Assembly: GCA_028714515.1 (NCBI GenBank)
Contig: JAQTMF010000004.1
Coordinates: forward strand, 1 to 39,603
Direction of reading: 5' to 3'
DNA length: 39,603 nt
Source: Chthoniobacteraceae bacterium
GTDB lineage: Bacteria > Verrucomicrobiota > Verrucomicrobiia > Chthoniobacterales > Chthoniobacteraceae
Of this stretch, positions 35,953 through 39,603 are shown piece after piece (within the stretch, counting starts at the first letter, position 1; each line of letters starts with the position of its first letter). The notes beneath the pieces are model-generated. The model made no database searches. It saw nothing but the letters and a program-made list of their open reading frames with translations, and was not told the origin of the DNA. A program made the position numbers and the translations under genes.

Positions 35953-36296
35953 GCGAGCGCGGCCTCCTCTTCCTCGTCTTTGGCCCCCTTGCTGATGGTA
36001 TAGGATTCCTCGACCGGCGAGACGAAGATCTTGCCGTCGCCGAAGGCTCCCTTTTCGCCCGTCCGCGCCGCGCGCAGGATGGTGTTGATGATGGTCGTCT
36101 GGTCCTCGTTCTTGGCGACGACCAGCAGCATCTCCTTGGGAAGCTCGTCGTAGATGACTTCGCCGACCTTCAGACCGCGTTGTTTGCCGCGCCCGAAGAC
36201 ATCGATTTTCGTCACCGCCGGGAACCCGCCGTCGAGGAGGGCTTTCATGACGATGTGCACTTTTTCGGGACGGACGATTGCTTGAACCTGAATCAT
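35949..36296 (-). CDS. nifI1: NifI1, PII-like nitrogenase regulator
   Basis: 115 residues. PII signatures are MIQVQAIVRPEKVHIVMKALLDGG, KIDVFGRGKQRGLKVG (T-loop start), YDELPKEMLLVVAKNEDQTTIINTILRAARTG and GAFGDGKIFVSPVEESYTISKG. The T-loop is short compared with GlnB/GlnK and lacks the uridylylated Tyr, as usual for NifI1. An acidic tail (DEEEEAALA) ends the protein. A ribosome site AGGA lies before the ATG, 60 bp after the nifH stop. It would form a complex with NifI2 to control nitrogenase after translation. Confidence 0.94.
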   Translation of the reverse strand: MIQVQAIVRPEKVHIVMKALLDGGFPAVTKIDVFGRGKQRGLKVGEVIYDELPKEMLLVVAKNEDQTTIINTILRAARTGEKGAFGDGKIFVSPVEESYTISKGAKDEEEEAALA

Positions 36297-36356
36297 AGAG
36301 TGGTGTCCTGTAGAGAGTGAATGGGTAGGTTGTAGATGTGTTTGCGAGGCCGCGCG

Positions 36357-37343
<987 letters not shown>

Positions 37344-37396
37344 CTAGTTATCCGGGAAAATAGTTGTTCTCCACTGCGGCGTCCGCCCATCCGCGC

Positions 37397-37410
37397 CTAC
37401 CCGCTGGTAG
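37397..37410. promoter_or_regulatory. Candidate NifA enhancer, nifH proximal copy
   Basis: CTAC-CCGCTG-GTAG within a longer palindrome GCCTACC-CGCT-GGTAGGC (37395-37412). It is centred about 157 bp upstream of the predicted nifH start and 31 bp from the distal copy. Confidence 0.62.
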
Positions 37411-37427
37411 GCCTATTCTCTTTGGTC

Positions 37428-37441
37428 CTACCGAAATGTAG
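37428..37441. promoter_or_regulatory. Candidate NifA enhancer, nifH distal copy
   Basis: CTAC-CGAAAT-GTAG, extended to perfect 8-bp arms GGTCCTAC / GTAGGACC (37424-37445). It is centred about 188 bp upstream of the predicted nifH start and 12 bases after the GNAT stop. It could also end transcripts from the mod operon, but no T-run follows. Confidence 0.62.
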
Positions 37442-37456
37442 GACCCGCCCGCCGGA

Positions 37457-37903
37457 CTACGCGGTTATCAAGCGCCGCATTGGAATCATCCCCGAGCGCT
37501 CAAAGCCGCGTTCGCAAAATGCGCGTTGCGCTTCCGGCGGCATTTGCTCCGGCAGCGCTGTTATTCTCAGGAATCCGTTTTCGCTTGCGTAATGCACGGT
37601 GTAACCGAGCAACATCGCTCCGCATCCTTCTTCGCGGTGCGCCGGGTCGATGACTAGGTCTTCCAGCCAGAGGACGAATCCCCCTTCGGCAGTGCTGATC
37701 GTGGAGATCAGGCATGCCAGCGCGATGACATGACCCTCTTTTCGCACCACGCCGATGTGGCCGTGTGACGGATGCTCCAGCAGAAAGCGCAATCCCTCCG
37801 CCTGCTTGGCGCGGTCAGCTTCCGCATGGTGAAACGGCGCGAGCATTTCCGCCATGCGGGGCAGATCGGCCAGGGTGGCTTGTTCGACGCGAAGGGAAGG
37901 CAT
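37457..37903 (-). CDS. GNAT-family N-acetyltransferase next to mod genes
   Basis: 148 residues from ATG 37903. The acetyl-CoA signature is AHREEGCGAMLL (R-x-x-G-x-G), preceded by the strand VLWLEDLVIDP and followed by a normal GNAT C-terminal half ending FCERGFERSGM. It is a paralogue of the GNAT coupled to nifA (21612-22067): both start with a short strand then ATL-x-D-P, and share DRAKQ, GLR and LEDL blocks. It lies 26 bp after modC on the same strand, so it is probably co-transcribed with modBC. The substrate is unknown. Confidence 0.85.
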   Translation of the reverse strand: MPSLRVEQATLADLPRMAEMLAPFHHAEADRAKQAEGLRFLLEHPSHGHIGVVRKEGHVIALACLISTISTAEGGFVLWLEDLVIDPAHREEGCGAMLLGYTVHYASENGFLRITALPEQMPPEAQRAFCERGFERSGMIPMRRLITA

Positions 37904-37929
37904 GGGGATTCGGCGGGGAAAACGCCGCG

Positions 37930-39048
37930 TTAATCGCGGACGCCATGCCGCACTTCGCGGGGAACGAGATGAACATTGGGTGCCTTGACCATCGCGACGA
38001 TGGGATCGCCCTCTTTCAGCGCCAACTCCTCGCACGCCTGCCGGGTGAGCAATGCCGCGAGAGCGAAGCCGCAATCCAGTTTGATGCGGAGCATCGGCCC
38101 TTCGCGAGCGAGGGACTTGATGACGCCCGGCAAGCGGTTCCGTGGGCTGGCTTGGGGCAATTCGGACCCTTTGAACAAGATCACATCCTCCGCGCGGATA
38201 CAGGCGAACACCTCGGTTTCGTCGGGTTGCAGGCTGGCGGCGGAGGCGTTCAACCGGGCGTTCCCGACGGCAAGCGTTGCCATCCCGTCGGCAATATGCA
38301 ACACGCGGCCCGCGACGACGGTATCCACGCCGACAATCCGCGCGACGTTCTCGTTTGCGGGCTGGCGGAAGACCTCCTCCACGGGGCCGTGCTGCCATAC
38401 GCGGCCCTCGTCCATGATCGCCAGGCCGTCTCCCAGCGCGAGCGCTTCCACGCGGTCGTGCGTTACCAGCAACACGGGGATCTGGAGAGAGCGCAGCAAG
38501 TCCGCCAGTTCGCCGCGCACGGTCTCGCGGGTTGGCGCATCGAGGGCGGAGAGCGGTTCATCGAGCATCAGCAACCGGGGCTGCATCGCCAGGGTGCGCG
38601 CGAGAGCGACGCGTTGTTTTTGCCCGCCGGAGAGTTGGTGGGGGAAGCGGTTCGCCAGGCCGTCCAGCTTCAGGCGATCCAATAATTTCGCGACGCGATG
38701 CCCGGCCTCGCTCCCGGGCAGAGAGCGCAGCCCGTGGCGAATGTTGCGCTCGACGGTGAGGTGTGGGAACAGCGCGTAATCCTGGAACAAAAGGCCGACG
38801 CGCCGGTGCTGGGGCGTTACATAGATGCCGCGCGCCGTATCCGTCCACGTTTCCCCGCCAAAGCGAATGGTTCCCTCCGCCGGTCTGTCGAGCCCCGCCA
38901 GGACGCGAAGGAGCGTGGTTTTTCCCGAGCCGGACGGGCCGAACAGGACCGTGACGCCTGGCGTTCCCATCGCGATTCGCAGATCGACGGCGATCTCGGG
39001 GCCGCCACGGAACGTCTTGGTGAATTGGAGGGTCAGTGCGTCATCCAT
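37930..39048 (-). CDS. modC: Molybdate ABC transporter ATP-binding protein
   Basis: 372 residues from ATG 39048, overlapping the modB stop by 16 bases. ABC ATPase motifs are all present: Walker A GPSGSGKT (37-44), signature LSGGQKQRVALA (139-150), Walker B LLMLDE (159-164) and the H-loop VTHD. The N-terminal part of about 230 residues is followed by a C-terminal TOBE/Mop-like domain (about 240-372, with EVFACIRAEDVILFKG and NRLPGVIKSLAREGPMLRIKL), which binds molybdate and is typical of ModC. It energises molybdate uptake, fitting the neighbouring molybdenum nitrogenase. A sulfate or spermidine importer ATPase is the main alternative, made unlikely by the ModB neighbour and the nif context. 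Confidence 0.9.
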   Translation of the reverse strand: MDDALTLQFTKTFRGGPEIAVDLRIAMGTPGVTVLFGPSGSGKTTLLRVLAGLDRPAEGTIRFGGETWTDTARGIYVTPQHRRVGLLFQDYALFPHLTVERNIRHGLRSLPGSEAGHRVAKLLDRLKLDGLANRFPHQLSGGQKQRVALARTLAMQPRLLMLDEPLSALDAPTRETVRGELADLLRSLQIPVLLVTHDRVEALALGDGLAIMDEGRVWQHGPVEEVFRQPANENVARIVGVDTVVAGRVLHIADGMATLAVGNARLNASAASLQPDETEVFACIRAEDVILFKGSELPQASPRNRLPGVIKSLAREGPMLRIKLDCGFALAALLTRQACEELALKEGDPIVAMVKAPNVHLVPREVRHGVRD

Positions 39049-39602
39049 ACCTGTACGGGTCTTTTTTGGAGCGCATAGGTGATCGTCAGGACGACGAACG
39101 AAAAGACTAGCATCAGCAACGAGGTCCGGTTCGCGGATGCATAGTCGATGGCCTGCACCTGGTCGTAGATGGAAATGGAGATGGTGCGGGTCACGCCGGG
39201 AAGGTTGCCGCCGATCATCAGGACCACGCCAAATTCCCCGATGGTATGCGCGAAGCTCAAGACGATGCCCGTCAATACCCCCGGCCAGGCAAGCGGAAGC
39301 GTTACGCGGAAAAACGTGGCGAGCCGGCCGACGCCAAGGCACCACGAGGCTTCGATCAAGCGCCGGTCCACCGTGGCCAACGCGGCGGCGAAAGGCTGCA
39401 CGGCAAACGGCAGACTGTAGAGAACCGAAGCGAGCAGCAGCCCCTGGAACGAAAAGGGGAGGCGCGCCCCCGTCACCGCCTCGTAGGCTTCCCCAAGCGG
39501 GCTGTGCGGGCCGATGGCCATCAATACGTAAAAACCGAGCACCGTCGGAGGCAGGATGATGGGCAGCGCAACCACGGCTTCCACCAGGAACTTGAAGCGG
39601 CG
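39033..39602 (-). CDS. modB: Molybdate ABC transporter permease (5' end outside window)
   Basis: The frame is open to the right edge of the window, so the N-terminal one or two membrane helices are missing; 189 residues are visible. The visible start RRFKFLVEAVVALPIILPPTVLGFYVL is the conserved ModB/CysT segment. The EAA-like permease loop follows as EASWCLGVGRLATFFRVTLPLAWPGVLTG, then the helix around FAHTIGEFGVVLMIGGNLPGVTRTISISIYD, a strong ModB signature. The gene overlaps modC, and modA would be expected further upstream, outside the window. Confidence 0.92.
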   Translation of the reverse strand, partial: RRFKFLVEAVVALPIILPPTVLGFYVLMAIGPHSPLGEAYEAVTGARLPFSFQGLLLASVLYSLPFAVQPFAAALATVDRRLIEASWCLGVGRLATFFRVTLPLAWPGVLTGIVLSFAHTIGEFGVVLMIGGNLPGVTRTISISIYDQVQAIDYASANRTSLLMLVFSFVVLTITYALQKRPVQVWMTH

Positions 39603-39603
39603 G

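Noticed and set aside
36301-36320. GTGTCCTGT between nifH and nifI1, matching the first bases of the 14475 element
   Set aside because: Only nine bases match, there is no second arm and no palindrome, so it is taken as chance.
37424-37445. Terminator of the modBC-GNAT operon
   Set aside because: The stem is perfect, but no T-run follows on the minus strand and the same CTAC-N6-GTAG form recurs three more times at promoter-related positions, so an enhancer is more likely.

Overview
The window is GC-rich (low-60s percent by eye), densely coded bacterial chromosome. It most likely comes from a member of the Verrucomicrobiota (Opitutales/Opitutaceae-like) or a close PVC relative. This is inferred from three things seen together: a group III type molybdenum nitrogenase operon with two PII-like nifI genes between nifH and nifD, a protein with autotransporter-like repeats and a PEP-CTERM sorting tail, and sigma-54/NifA-type control in a Gram-negative with porins and hybrid kinases. 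No rRNA, tRNA or CRISPR was seen.

Layout. (1) 1-5955, plus strand: an alpha-2-macroglobulin-like protein (5' end outside the window) and pbpC, the classic envelope-defence/repair pair. (2) 6167-14477, plus strand: an apparent operon led by an ECF sigma factor and a membrane-anchored anti-sigma-like protein, followed by a hypothetical protein, a CsgG-like protein, a 1432-residue exported protein (CsgG-like, helical repeat and a hydrolase-fold domain lacking the nucleophile) and a secreted alpha/beta hydrolase. (3) 14475-14638: a 164-bp palindromic MITE-like element whose first three bases are the hydrolase stop codon. (4) 14726-21626, plus strand: a tiny secreted-leader ORF, a hybrid histidine kinase, a Porin_5-like porin, a PhnD-like lipoprotein and a second, membrane-bound hybrid kinase. 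(5) 21612-37181, almost all minus strand: the nitrogen-fixation island, in transcription order nifH-nifI1-nifI2-nifD-nifK, terminator, PEP-CTERM gene, nifE-nifN-nifB-small ORF-[2Fe-2S] ferredoxin, nifV, two unknown genes, nifA and a GNAT gene. (6) 37457-39602, minus strand: modB (cut by the window end)-modC-GNAT.

How it works together: modBC import molybdate; NifB, NifEN and NifV build FeMo-cofactor with homocitrate; NifH and NifDK are the enzyme; NifI1/NifI2 are expected to switch activity off when ammonium is present; NifA activates sigma-54 promoters. Near-perfect -24/-12 sites lie before nifH and nifE. The most interesting regulatory observation is that each has, 145-190 bp upstream of its predicted start, a pair of palindromes CTAC-N6-GTAG spaced three helical turns apart, and no perfect classical TGT-N10-ACA NifA site was seen there. 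These are good candidates for a variant NifA enhancer. Other notable items are a 40-codon ORF between nifB and the ferredoxin gene, and two paralogous GNAT genes at the two ends of the nif island.
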